Source: JBKCHH01 sp046302855
GTDB taxonomy: Bacteria; Pseudomonadota; Alphaproteobacteria; Rickettsiales; UBA8987
DNA: 32,856 nucleotides
Assembly: GCA_046302855.1 (NCBI GenBank)
Contig: JBKCHH010000028.1
Coordinates: forward strand, 1-32,856
Reading direction: 5' to 3'
This document shows, piece by piece, positions 23,925 to 31,174 of this stretch (the first letter of the stretch is position 1; each line of letters opens with the position of its first letter). Both the position numbers and the translations under genes were made by a program. The notes beneath the pieces are model-generated. The model had not been told where the DNA came from. It saw only the letters and a list, made by a program, of their open reading frames with translations, and did not search any database.

Positions 23925-24724
23925 TAAGCCCTGCCTTGCTTATCAAAAGCCCCTTTGCCTAAAATAAAATGCCAAGAGGCAGATATTCTAGCCCCTTGTT
24001 CTATTTTGCCACCCCTTTTTAGTAAAAGAGCAATTGCACCCTTTAAAATCCCACCAAGGGCAAGGCGAAAGGCTTTGAAACTACTTGCATGTTTCTTTTT
24101 TAAATAAAGGCTACTATAGGTGCGGTGGAATTTTCGCAAAAAAACATAGTGATTATTCTGTGGGGAAGATTTTTGGTTTAAATGCCCTATGTAAGAATTT
24201 TCTATTACAAACATATCAAGCCCCGCCTTTTTTACGCGGTAGCAGAGGTCATTTTCTTCCCCGTAGAGAAAAATCTTCTCATCAAAAAAACCAACCCTTT
24301 TCATTAGTGCCATATTAAAAAGCATTGAGCAACCAACTATCCAATCCACTTTTTTGATGTTTTTTGTTTTATTTGCCTCAACTAAATTTGGGCCAGAAAT
24401 AGCACAATTTTTTAACCCTTTGCTCTCCTCTAACAGAGTTTCTATTTCCCCTCTGTTAGTAATAGTATCTGGGTTTAAAAGTAGAACAAAGGGGAGGGTA
24501 GTTTTTTCTAAAACCACATTGCTTGCCCTGCCATAGCCAAGGTTGTTAGAAAGGGCGATAATTTCTACCAAGGGGAATTTTTCTTTTACTATTTTTATTG
24601 TGGCATCACTACTTGCATTATCTACTATTACTATGGGGAAGTTATTATACAGGCCTTCAATGGCTTGCAGTATAACTTCACTAGAATTATGAGTAATGAA
24701 AAGTATTTGTAGCTCGCTATTCAT
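23915..24724 (-). CDS. Family 2 glycosyltransferase
   Basis: GT-A fold transferase that moves a sugar from a nucleotide donor, probably in surface polysaccharide or O-antigen synthesis. The N-terminal beta strand IVIVDNASSDATIKIVKEKF binds the nucleotide. LSNNLGYGRASN is the family motif seen in rhamnosyltransferase-like enzymes, and VLLLNPDT is the metal-binding DxD equivalent. Further on, FDEKIFLYGEENDLCYRVKKAG is the ED-[YCR] acceptor-site block. Length 269 aa. The start overlaps the stop of the CorC-like gene by one base (TAATG), so the two are coupled. Donor and acceptor are unknown; ugd at 3199 could supply a UDP-uronic acid but nothing ties them. Confidence 0.88.
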   Translation of the reverse strand: MNSELQILFITHNSSEVILQAIEGLYNNFPIVIVDNASSDATIKIVKEKFPLVEIIALSNNLGYGRASNVVLEKTTLPFVLLLNPDTITNRGEIETLLEESKGLKNCAISGPNLVEANKTKNIKKVDWIVGCSMLFNMALMKRVGFFDEKIFLYGEENDLCYRVKKAGLDMFVIENSYIGHLNQKSSPQNNHYVFLRKFHRTYSSLYLKKKHASSFKAFRLALGGILKGAIALLLKRGGKIEQGARISASWHFILGKGAFDKQGRAYYT

Positions 24725-25986
24725 TAAAGTTTCTTTGCCCTAATTATAGTTATCTGCTGATTGGTTTTTTCTATAATTTCAAACTGAATATTAAAGAAGT
24801 TAAAAATCTGCCCCTTTTCAGGAATTACCCTTGCTTGGTTAATAATAAAACCAGCTATGGTGGATGAAAATTCGTCTTCTGGCAAATCCCAATTCAATTG
24901 GCGGTTAATATCCCGCACAGAAATATCGCCTTCAATTTCATAATAGTTGGTTCTAATTCGCTTGATTTTTTTCTTACCAAAATCATGCTCATCATCAATT
25001 TGCCCCACAATTTCCTCTAAAATATCTTCAAGAGTAATTATGCCCTCTAAGGCTCCATATTCATCCACCACTATTGCTAGGTGATTTTTTTTGTTTCTAA
25101 AATCCTGCAACTGATTTTTTAGATTTCTAGAATCTGGCACAAACTGCGCCTCTAGCAAAATTTTTTTTAAGTTGAAGGTTTTTTTGGCTGATTGTTTTTT
25201 GAACTTAGCAAATTCTCTAAGTAAAGTTTTTATGTGAAGTATGCCAATAATTTGCTCCTCCTTACCTTCATACACGGGAAAGCGACTAAACTTGCTGTTT
25301 AGCACGGCCTCTATTATTTTATCGATATCATCATCGGCGTTGATAAAGGCAACATCACTTCTATGAATCATTACATCATACACGGTTAGTTCAGATAGAT
25401 CCAAAATGCCAGATAGCATGTATTTATCTTCGTTTTGATCAACATCTTGGTTATAGTGTTCGGCTATGGTTCCCCTTATTACCTCCTTTCCTTCATTTGG
25501 ATTTTGATGGGTAGCACCAAATAGCCTATCAATTAGCTTATCAAAGGCATTGATGGTTTTTTCTAGAAAAATATTTATGGGGTAAAATATTTTTATTAGG
25601 AAAAACATTAGAGGTGCCACAAACAGGGCAACCTTTTCTGGCTTTTTGAAAGAAAAACTCTTGGGCAAAACCTCGCCAAAAAGTAAAATTACTACACTCA
25701 TTACGAAGGAGGCATAAACAATCCCATTTTCACCATAAATTTTAATAAAGGCACCAGTGGCAACAGAGGCAGCTATAATATTAGCAACATTATTACCAAT
25801 TAGAACGGCACCAATAAGCTCATCCTTTTTGCTACGCATGCTTAGAACCAAATCTGCCCTTTTGTTGCCCTCCATCTTATACTTGTGGAGCTTAGCGTTG
25901 CTAGAACCAATTAAAGACACCTCCGCCGCCGAAAAAAAGGCAGAAAGAGCGGCAAGGAACAGAATTATTAAAATGGTTATAATCAT
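24724..25986 (-). CDS. HlyC/CorC family transporter (CNNM and CBS domains)
   Basis: Inner-membrane protein related to CorB/CorC, implicated in Mg2+ and Co2+ efflux or resistance. The N-terminal CNNM (DUF21) domain has about four membrane segments with FFSAAEVSLIGSSNAKL and LLFGEVLPKSFSFKKPE. Two CBS domains follow (about 200-330: VYDVMIHRSDVAFINADDD and HLAIVVDEYGALEGIITLED). A C-terminal CorC_HlyC domain includes GDISVRDINRQLNWDLPEDE and STIAGFI. The 420-aa length is standard. In Rickettsia similar proteins are called hemolysin C (TlyC), but the membrane domain makes a transporter-type role more likely. Confidence 0.9.
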   Translation of the reverse strand: MIITILIILFLAALSAFFSAAEVSLIGSSNAKLHKYKMEGNKRADLVLSMRSKKDELIGAVLIGNNVANIIAASVATGAFIKIYGENGIVYASFVMSVVILLFGEVLPKSFSFKKPEKVALFVAPLMFFLIKIFYPINIFLEKTINAFDKLIDRLFGATHQNPNEGKEVIRGTIAEHYNQDVDQNEDKYMLSGILDLSELTVYDVMIHRSDVAFINADDDIDKIIEAVLNSKFSRFPVYEGKEEQIIGILHIKTLLREFAKFKKQSAKKTFNLKKILLEAQFVPDSRNLKNQLQDFRNKKNHLAIVVDEYGALEGIITLEDILEEIVGQIDDEHDFGKKKIKRIRTNYYEIEGDISVRDINRQLNWDLPEDEFSSTIAGFIINQARVIPEKGQIFNFFNIQFEIIEKTNQQITIIRAKKL

Positions 25987-26046
25987 ATGGTTTAGAGATA
26001 ACTGATTATAAAATTCATCTCAACTAGATTTTAAGGGGTGGGTATG

Positions 26047-26102
26047 GTTGTATTTATAAACTGGATTTCTTCGCTTCCGCTTAAGCTCATGAAGGTTTCC
26101 CT
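26047..26102. repeat. Right-half fragment of the palindromic repeat family
   Basis: This stretch reads like the right half of copy 1: ttgtatttataaactggatt is identical in both, followed by a diverged tcgctt and ctcatgaaggtttcc against ctcatgacggctttcc. No left half is present. It lies between corC-like and lptB genes, in 149 bp with nothing else recognised. Confidence 0.65.
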
Positions 26103-26135
26103 AGTGTAGCCACATATTTCTTCTATTATGCCATT

Positions 26136-26882
26136 TTATAAACTAAACTGTTCGCCCAGATACACCTTTCTAACCTCTTGATTAGCAACAATTTCTTTGG
26201 GCGTGCCTTCCATTAAAACGCTGCCATCGTGAATTATATAAGCCCTGTCAACAATATCTAGCGTTTCTCTAACATTGTGATCGGTAATTAAAACGCCAAT
26301 GCCCCTATCTTTCAGGTGGGCGATGAGGTTTTTTATTTCATACACGGCTATTGGGTCTATACCAGCTAAGGGTTCATCTAGCAGAACGAAGGAGGGGTTG
26401 GTGCTAAGGCATCTAGCAATTTCTACCCTGCGTCGCTCACCACCAGATAGAGAAATAGCCAGAGTATTTCGCAAATGGGTGATTGAAAATTCACCCAGCA
26501 ATTCATCTAATATAGTTTGCCTTTTGGTAAGGGAAGGTTCAACAATTTCTAAAATGGATAATATATTTTGTTCAACATTCATTCCTCTAAAAATGGAAGA
26601 TTCTTGCGGAAGGTAGCCAACCCCCATTCTAGCCCGCAGATACATAGGCAGAGCGGTAATTTTATTGCCATTTAATACCACCTCCCCATAGTTTGGGGCA
26701 ATTAAGCCAGAAATTATATAGAAAAGAGTAGTTTTTCCAGCCCCATTTGGCCCCAGTAAACCCACCACCTCACCTTGATGCAACTTTAAATTTACTTGCC
26801 TAAGAACTGGTTTTTTGCCATAGTTTTTCCCAATATTTACGGCTAGGAGAGAGTTTTTATGGTTGTTTTTTTTGCTAACCAT
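26136..26882 (-). CDS. lptB: LPS export ABC transporter ATP-binding protein LptB
   Basis: Cytoplasmic ATPase that powers extraction of lipopolysaccharide from the inner membrane with LptFGC. Walker A is GPNGAGKTT near residues 44-52, the Q-loop is in GYLPQESSIFRGMNVEQNI (diagnostic of LptB), the signature is SLSGGERRRVEIAR, and Walker B is SFVLLDEPLAGIDPIAV. The H-loop His is in ITDHNVRETLDI. Length 248 aa is normal. The lptA and lptC genes usually upstream are not here. Together with the glycosyltransferase it implies an LPS-bearing outer membrane. Confidence 0.95.
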   Translation of the reverse strand: MVSKKNNHKNSLLAVNIGKNYGKKPVLRQVNLKLHQGEVVGLLGPNGAGKTTLFYIISGLIAPNYGEVVLNGNKITALPMYLRARMGVGYLPQESSIFRGMNVEQNILSILEIVEPSLTKRQTILDELLGEFSITHLRNTLAISLSGGERRRVEIARCLSTNPSFVLLDEPLAGIDPIAVYEIKNLIAHLKDRGIGVLITDHNVRETLDIVDRAYIIHDGSVLMEGTPKEIVANQEVRKVYLGEQFSL

Positions 26883-26971
26883 TAGTCTAAAATTATCCTT
26901 AAATTTTTTTTGAATTGCTATATCATTAAAATATAATTATCAATCTTAGAAAAGATTTCGTTGGTTTCCAA

Positions 26972-27670
26972 ATGGACTCAAATTTAAAAGACAACTTAAA
27001 AGAGAAGGCTGCGCTAAAGGTATTTAAGCGAAACTGGTATCGCGATAAATACGAGGCGACGGTTATTCAAAGAAACTGGTTGATGATTATTTCTACCATT
27101 TCGCTTATTTCTTTGGTTACTTGCATTATGCTTATGATACAAATTAGCAATAGCAAAACCTTTGAGCCTTTTTTAATTGAGCTTGATAAGAACACCAACA
27201 TTATCACCAATGTTTCTAACCGCACTATTGAAGAATTTTCAGCAAGGGAAGTAGTTAGAAGATCGCTAATTGCCCAGTATGTAATGAATAGAGAAAGTTA
27301 TCAGGGCAGAAATTACAAATATTTTTACTTTACGGTGGTAAGGCTTTTTTCCGCCATTGGTGTTTACCGCCAATTTTATTTTGGGCTTTATTCAGACCCA
27401 AACTCTCCGCTAAAACTATCGGATAATTTAATAAGGGAGGTATCTATTAAATCCATTACCTTTTTAGATAAGAATCTGGCACAAATTCGCTTTAAAACCA
27501 ACGATATAGATGTTTATAGTGGCACTACGGTTGCAACTTCGCACTATATTTCAACCCTTACTTTCGACTTTTTTTCTAAGCTAGAATTTACTAAAGATGA
27601 AAGGTATTTTAACCCTCTTAACTTCCAAGTGCTAAGCTACACAAAGGAAAGAGAAGATATTGCGGAATAG
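26972..27670 (+). CDS. virB8: Type IV secretion protein VirB8
   Basis: Bitopic inner-membrane assembly factor of the type IV secretion channel. A cytoplasmic N-terminus of about 35 residues with the conserved FKRNWYRDKYEATV is followed by one membrane helix (about 36-57) and a periplasmic NTF2-like domain. In the latter, REVVRRSLIAQYVMNRESY matches the family's typical YV.xRExY block. The 232-residue length fits. virB9 begins 5 bp after its stop, but virB10 does not follow, so this is an isolated pair as found for duplicate rvh genes in Rickettsiales. Confidence 0.9.
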   Translation: MDSNLKDNLKEKAALKVFKRNWYRDKYEATVIQRNWLMIISTISLISLVTCIMLMIQISNSKTFEPFLIELDKNTNIITNVSNRTIEEFSAREVVRRSLIAQYVMNRESYQGRNYKYFYFTVVRLFSAIGVYRQFYFGLYSDPNSPLKLSDNLIREVSIKSITFLDKNLAQIRFKTNDIDVYSGTTVATSHYISTLTFDFFSKLEFTKDERYFNPLNFQVLSYTKEREDIAE

Positions 27671-27674
27671 GTAT

Positions 27675-28649
27675 ATGATTTATAAAAGTAAAAAGGAAAC
27701 CCGTCATTGCGAGCCAAAATTTAAATTTTGGCGAAGCAATCCAGCCTATAAATACAATATTTTTGGCATTTTTTTGAATTTTATTTTTCTGGATTGCCGC
27801 GTCGGCTTTCAGCCTCCTCGCAATGACTTCTATGCCAGAAGTAAATATTTAGCAGTTTTTTTAACCATTCTATTCCTTTCTTTTAATGCCCGCGCTGAAT
27901 TAAACCGCCCCCTTACTACCGATTCTAGAATTAGAACCTTAGTTTTTAATGAAAATGAGGTGTTTAAGCTAAATACCCGCTATGGCTACCAAGCAAATAT
28001 AGAATTTGGCAAGGAGGAAGAAATTACCACCATTTCTATAGGCGACCCCATTCCTTTTAATATAATTCCAGATACTAACCGCATTTTTATTAAGGCGAAG
28101 CAAAATGGCATGAAAACCAACATTACCGTTTTAACCAACAAAAGAACCTATCAAATAGAACTTTCTTCTGAAAATGCGGAGGAAAAAGACCTTATCTATG
28201 TAATGCGGTTTTTTTATCCGGATGAAGACTATGTGGATAAGGGCTTAAAAAGTGGCTCTGGCTTTCAAAACCCTATAACGCCAGCTATACCAACAGGGCT
28301 TAGACCCTTTAACCCAAGTGGAGTAAGTAGTGGGAATGAGGCTTCCATTGAAGTTGCCTCGCTTGATTTAGATAAGGTGCAAAAAAACTTTAATTACAAA
28401 TATTCTATTTCTGGCCCAAAAAACCTATCGCCCAAAAAGGTTTTTGATGACGGGGTAAATACCTTTATAAAAATTTCTGGCAAGGAGCCAAAGTTTTATG
28501 AGGTAAACGAAAAGGGCTTTGAAAAATCAGTTGAACATACCAAAATTGGTAGTTTCTATACCTTACCCGGCGTTAAGGATAAACTATCACTTAGATGGAA
28601 CGGGGCAGATAATTCGCAAGTAATTTGTATTTTTAACGATGGGGAGTAG
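27675..28649 (+). CDS. virB9: Type IV secretion protein VirB9, with repeat-derived N-terminal insert
   Basis: Outer-membrane core component of the type IV channel. The ATG is 5 bp after virB8. The signal peptide KYLAVFLTILFLSFNARA occurs only at residues 57-74. Residues about 8-51, including the tell-tale RHCEP and DCRVGFQPPRND, are translated from palindromic repeat copy 3. No in-frame ATG lies between the repeat and the signal peptide. Removing the insert gives a normal precursor. The mature domain is complete: an N-terminal beta domain (VFKLNTRYGYQANIEFG, IFIKAKQNGMKTNITVLT), a Pro/Ser-rich linker, and the C-terminal beta domain (KKVFDDGVNTFIKI, ending SQVICIFNDGE). The frame also opens from a TTG at 27660. 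Confidence 0.88.
   Translation: MIYKSKKETRHCEPKFKFWRSNPAYKYNIFGIFLNFIFLDCRVGFQPPRNDFYARSKYLAVFLTILFLSFNARAELNRPLTTDSRIRTLVFNENEVFKLNTRYGYQANIEFGKEEEITTISIGDPIPFNIIPDTNRIFIKAKQNGMKTNITVLTNKRTYQIELSSENAEEKDLIYVMRFFYPDEDYVDKGLKSGSGFQNPITPAIPTGLRPFNPSGVSSGNEASIEVASLDLDKVQKNFNYKYSISGPKNLSPKKVFDDGVNTFIKISGKEPKFYEVNEKGFEKSVEHTKIGSFYTLPGVKDKLSLRWNGADNSQVICIFNDGE
27692..27827. repeat. 'gtcattgcgag' palindromic repeat, copy 3, inside virB9
   Basis: gtcattgcgag (27703-27713) is mirrored exactly by ctcgcaatgac (27817-27827). Inside, gcaatccag is mirrored by ctggattgc. The left flank aaggaaaccc matches copy 1, while the right flank gcctttcc-type sequence is lost. The repeat keeps the virB9 frame open from end to end, like the coding-region palindromic elements known in Rickettsia. 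Confidence 0.88.
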
Positions 28650-28656
28650 TGGGTAA

Positions 28657-28803
28657 AAAACCTACGCATAATTCGCTTATATGAGATTTTTATGTTTTGC
28701 CTTGGAACGCGGAAAACCTTAAGTCTTACTAAAAGTAAATGAGGATTTGAGCATCGAAGCGAATGCATAAAAACCCATAGAAGTAGAATTAGGGGTAGGT
28801 TTT
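28657..28803. repeat. Nested inverted repeat between virB9 and nuoA
   Basis: aaaacctac (28657-28665) is mirrored by gtaggtttt (28795-28803), and gcataattcgctt (28666-28678) by aagcgaatgc (28757-28766) with two unpaired bases. Further small hairpins lie inside. It occupies the whole gap between two convergent stop codons. It could be a different palindromic element or a bidirectional terminator; it does not match the gtcattgcgag family. Confidence 0.5.
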
Positions 28804-28805
28804 AA

Positions 28806-29171
28806 TCACTCCCACTCTAAAGCACCTTTCACCCACTCATAAATAAAGCCGATGGTTAAAACTCCTAAAAATACCATCATGCTTAAAAAGCCATATTCGC
28901 CTATGTCTTTTAGAACCAAAGCCCAAGGGAATAAGAAGGCAATTTCTAAATCAAAAATAATAAATAGAATGGAAACTAGGTAAAAACGCACATCAAACTT
29001 GCCTCTTGCGTCTGAAAATGGCTCAAAACCACATTCATAGGCAGAAAGTTTTTCGTTGTCTGGCTTTTTTAAGGCAACAATATTGGGGATGATAATAACC
29101 ACCGTGGCTAGGGCAGTAGCAATCCCTAGAAAGATTAATATGGGTAGATAGTCAGTTGGGTTAAATGCCAT
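28806..29171 (-). CDS. nuoA: NADH-quinone oxidoreductase subunit A
   Basis: Small membrane subunit of respiratory complex I at the junction of peripheral and membrane arms. Three membrane helices are visible, the first within residues 9-31. The conserved loop KLSAYECGFEPFSDARGKFDVRFYLVSILFIIFDLEIAFLFPW carries the family Cys and acidic residues (shown only in part by YECGFEP and DLEIAFLFPW). Length 121 aa is standard. nuoB does not follow; the gene converges with virB9. Its isolation mirrors that of nuoG. Confidence 0.95.
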   Translation of the reverse strand: MAFNPTDYLPILIFLGIATALATVVIIIPNIVALKKPDNEKLSAYECGFEPFSDARGKFDVRFYLVSILFIIFDLEIAFLFPWALVLKDIGEYGFLSMMVFLGVLTIGFIYEWVKGALEWE

Positions 29172-29238
29172 GAGTATTTGTAATATGCTCTAATTAAAAC
29201 TTATAACTTATAAATAAACAAGCAGTTTTTAATAAAAG

Positions 29239-29315
29239 TGGTGGGTTCGGAGGGACTTGAACCCCCGACCAAGGCGTTATGAGCGCCCTGCTCTAACCAA
29301 CTGAGCTACGAACCC
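29239..29315 (-). tRNA. tRNA with CAU anticodon (Met, or Ile2)
   Basis: A full 77-nt cloverleaf with encoded CCA. The acceptor stem GGGTTCG pairs with CGAACCC, the D-arm has AGCTCAGTTGGTTAGAGC, the anticodon loop is CTCATAA closed by GGGCG/CGCCT, and the T-arm has GGTTCAAGTCC. It is not the initiator tRNA, as the acceptor is fully paired and the anticodon stem lacks three G-C pairs. The variable loop TTGGTCG recalls Ile2 tRNAs, whose C34 is converted to lysidine, so software labelling it Met could be wrong. Confidence 0.95.
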
Positions 29316-29422
29316 TACTCAATTTAAGGCCCTCTTTTATTTTTTTAAACCGTAAAAGTCTATAAAAATTCTGCAAATAAAAAAATTTAAGAAACCACTA
29401 GAAATTAAAATAATTAAGGATA

Positions 29423-30244
29423 ATGATTTCGAAAATCAAAAACCAAAAAAACAAAAATATGGTAAACCAAAATAAAGATTTAACTGTGCGTTTTTTAATT
29501 CTACTAGTGTTTATATTCGCTGTAGTGGCAACCGTGTCCCTAACTATTGTGTTTGTTGGAAAGGGAAAGCAATCTGCAAGTGTTGTTTCTAGCAATGGTG
29601 CCGTGAATAAAGAAGAGGTGGAGTCAATAGTAAAAGACTATCTAACTAAAAATCCAGAAGTAATTGTGCAATCATTTATGGTGGCAAGGCAAAAGGAGCA
29701 AGAAATTGCTGAAAAAGAGTCTTCAAAAAATGTTAAAAACTACCTAAAAGAAATTAATAATGATCCAAACAGCCCAGTTCTTGGTAATGCAAAGGGTAAA
29801 GATGTGGTGGTTGAATATTCAGATTACCGCTGTGGCTATTGCAAAAAAGCAGCTCCTGATATTAAAAAGCTAATCGAAACCAATAAAAATGTTAAGGTGA
29901 TAATTAAAAACTATCCTATTCTTGGCGAGGAATCAACCCAAATTGCTAAGTTATCTCTAGCGGTTTACAAAACTAACCCTGCTAAATTCCAACAGTTCCA
30001 CGAAGGAATTTACCAAAAGGGCGTTTCTTCTAAAGAGCAAGGCTTACAACTGGCAGAAGAAATTGGCATTGATGCTAAAAAATTAGCGGAAGAGGTTACA
30101 AAATCGCAGTATCAAGATATTATCAATAAAAACTTAGAAATAGGACAAAAAATTGGTATTAATGGTACACCTGCCTTTATAGTTAATGGTAATTTGGTAA
30201 GGGGTGCGGTTGGTTATGATTCGCTTGTATCTCAGCTGAAATAA
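29423..30244 (+). CDS. DsbA family thiol-disulfide oxidoreductase (Com1-like)
   Basis: Membrane-anchored periplasmic protein that forms or isomerises disulfides in exported proteins. One membrane helix (about 24-46) follows a basic N-terminus. An N-terminal helical segment (VNKEEVESIVKDYLTKNPEV) is the dimerisation region seen in Com1/ScsC-like proteins. The thioredoxin domain has the active site CGYC (Cys137 and Cys140), and the cis-Pro is in GINGTPAFIVNG. Length 273 aa fits Rickettsiales DsbA/Com1 proteins. A nearby AAGGA supports the ATG at 29423, with short spacing; ATG at 29459 is an alternative. sppA starts 5 bp after the stop. Confidence 0.9.
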   Translation: MISKIKNQKNKNMVNQNKDLTVRFLILLVFIFAVVATVSLTIVFVGKGKQSASVVSSNGAVNKEEVESIVKDYLTKNPEVIVQSFMVARQKEQEIAEKESSKNVKNYLKEINNDPNSPVLGNAKGKDVVVEYSDYRCGYCKKAAPDIKKLIETNKNVKVIIKNYPILGEESTQIAKLSLAVYKTNPAKFQQFHEGIYQKGVSSKEQGLQLAEEIGIDAKKLAEEVTKSQYQDIINKNLEIGQKIGINGTPAFIVNGNLVRGAVGYDSLVSQLK

Positions 30245-30249
30245 TTAAA

Positions 30250-31164
30250 ATGAAATTAAGTTCAGACATTCTGTTAGAGAGAAAATCTCTAAAAAAGCAA
30301 GCCACTAAATGGCGGTTAATTGCCTTAATTATTCTAATAATTGCCGTTATATCCTTCGCTAATTTTAATGGGGCAATAGACAAGGTAAGTGGCAAAGACC
30401 ATATTGCTAGAATTGAAATCACGGGCATTATTCAATATGATAAAGAAAAGCTAGAAAAACTAGAATCTATCTTAGAAAACAAGCATATTAAGGGTGTTTT
30501 ATTATTCATAGATAGCCCAGGTGGCACAGCATTAGGGGGTGAAACCTATTATAATGTGCTAAAAAAAATCTCTGCCAAAATACCACTTGTTACCATAATG
30601 GGAGATTTAGCCACCTCCGCTGGTTATATGATAGCCCTGCCTAGCACCTATATAGTGGCGCATAATGCCACCATTACTGGCTCTATTGGGGTTTTAATTC
30701 AATTACCAAATTTGGCAGAAATTTCTAAAAAAATTGGGGTTAAGGTAAGCACTATAAAATCTGGTGATTTAAAGGGTGAGCCTAACATATTTGAAGAGCC
30801 AACACCAGAATCAATAGGGGTGTTGAAAGCAGCCATAGATGATTTTAGCGTATTTTTTAAAAGGCTAGTGGCAGAAAATAGAAATTTATCTGTTTCGCTG
30901 GTAGATAAGCTAGCAGATGGCAGAATATACACGGCCAATCAAGCAAAAGACTTAAAACTAATAGATGCCGTTGCAGACGAAGAATTTGCCCAAAAATATC
31001 TAAAGGAAAAACTAAAAGACGAAAACATCTCTATAGTTGATTACGAACTTGAGCCTGCAAAATCTTGGTTAGAAAAGGCGATCCCGCAAGAAAAAATCCA
31101 AGGAAAAATTTTTTCTAGCCTGTTAAACACCCTATTTTCTGCTCACAAGCTGTTGATGTTTTAA
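30250..31164 (+). CDS. sppA: Signal peptide peptidase SppA, short form
   Basis: Inner-membrane serine protease, facing the periplasm, that degrades cleaved signal peptides. One N-terminal membrane helix (about 22-40) precedes the ClpP-like fold. DSPGG at 88-92 forms the oxyanion region. The nucleophile is Ser123 in ATSAGYMIA, the general-base Lys is Lys175 in KSGDLKGE; their spacing of 52 residues equals that of Bacillus SppA (147 and 199). TGSIGVL follows the nucleophile as usual. At 304 aa it is the single-domain type. It is likely co-transcribed with the DsbA-like gene 5 bp upstream. Confidence 0.93.
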   Translation: MKLSSDILLERKSLKKQATKWRLIALIILIIAVISFANFNGAIDKVSGKDHIARIEITGIIQYDKEKLEKLESILENKHIKGVLLFIDSPGGTALGGETYYNVLKKISAKIPLVTIMGDLATSAGYMIALPSTYIVAHNATITGSIGVLIQLPNLAEISKKIGVKVSTIKSGDLKGEPNIFEEPTPESIGVLKAAIDDFSVFFKRLVAENRNLSVSLVDKLADGRIYTANQAKDLKLIDAVADEEFAQKYLKEKLKDENISIVDYELEPAKSWLEKAIPQEKIQGKIFSSLLNTLFSAHKLLMF

Positions 31165-31174
31165 TAAAATATTC

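Noticed and set aside
28556..28768. 70-codon minus-strand frame across the virB9 end and the inverted repeat
   Set aside because: Half lies antisense to conserved virB9 codons and half in structured non-coding repeat.
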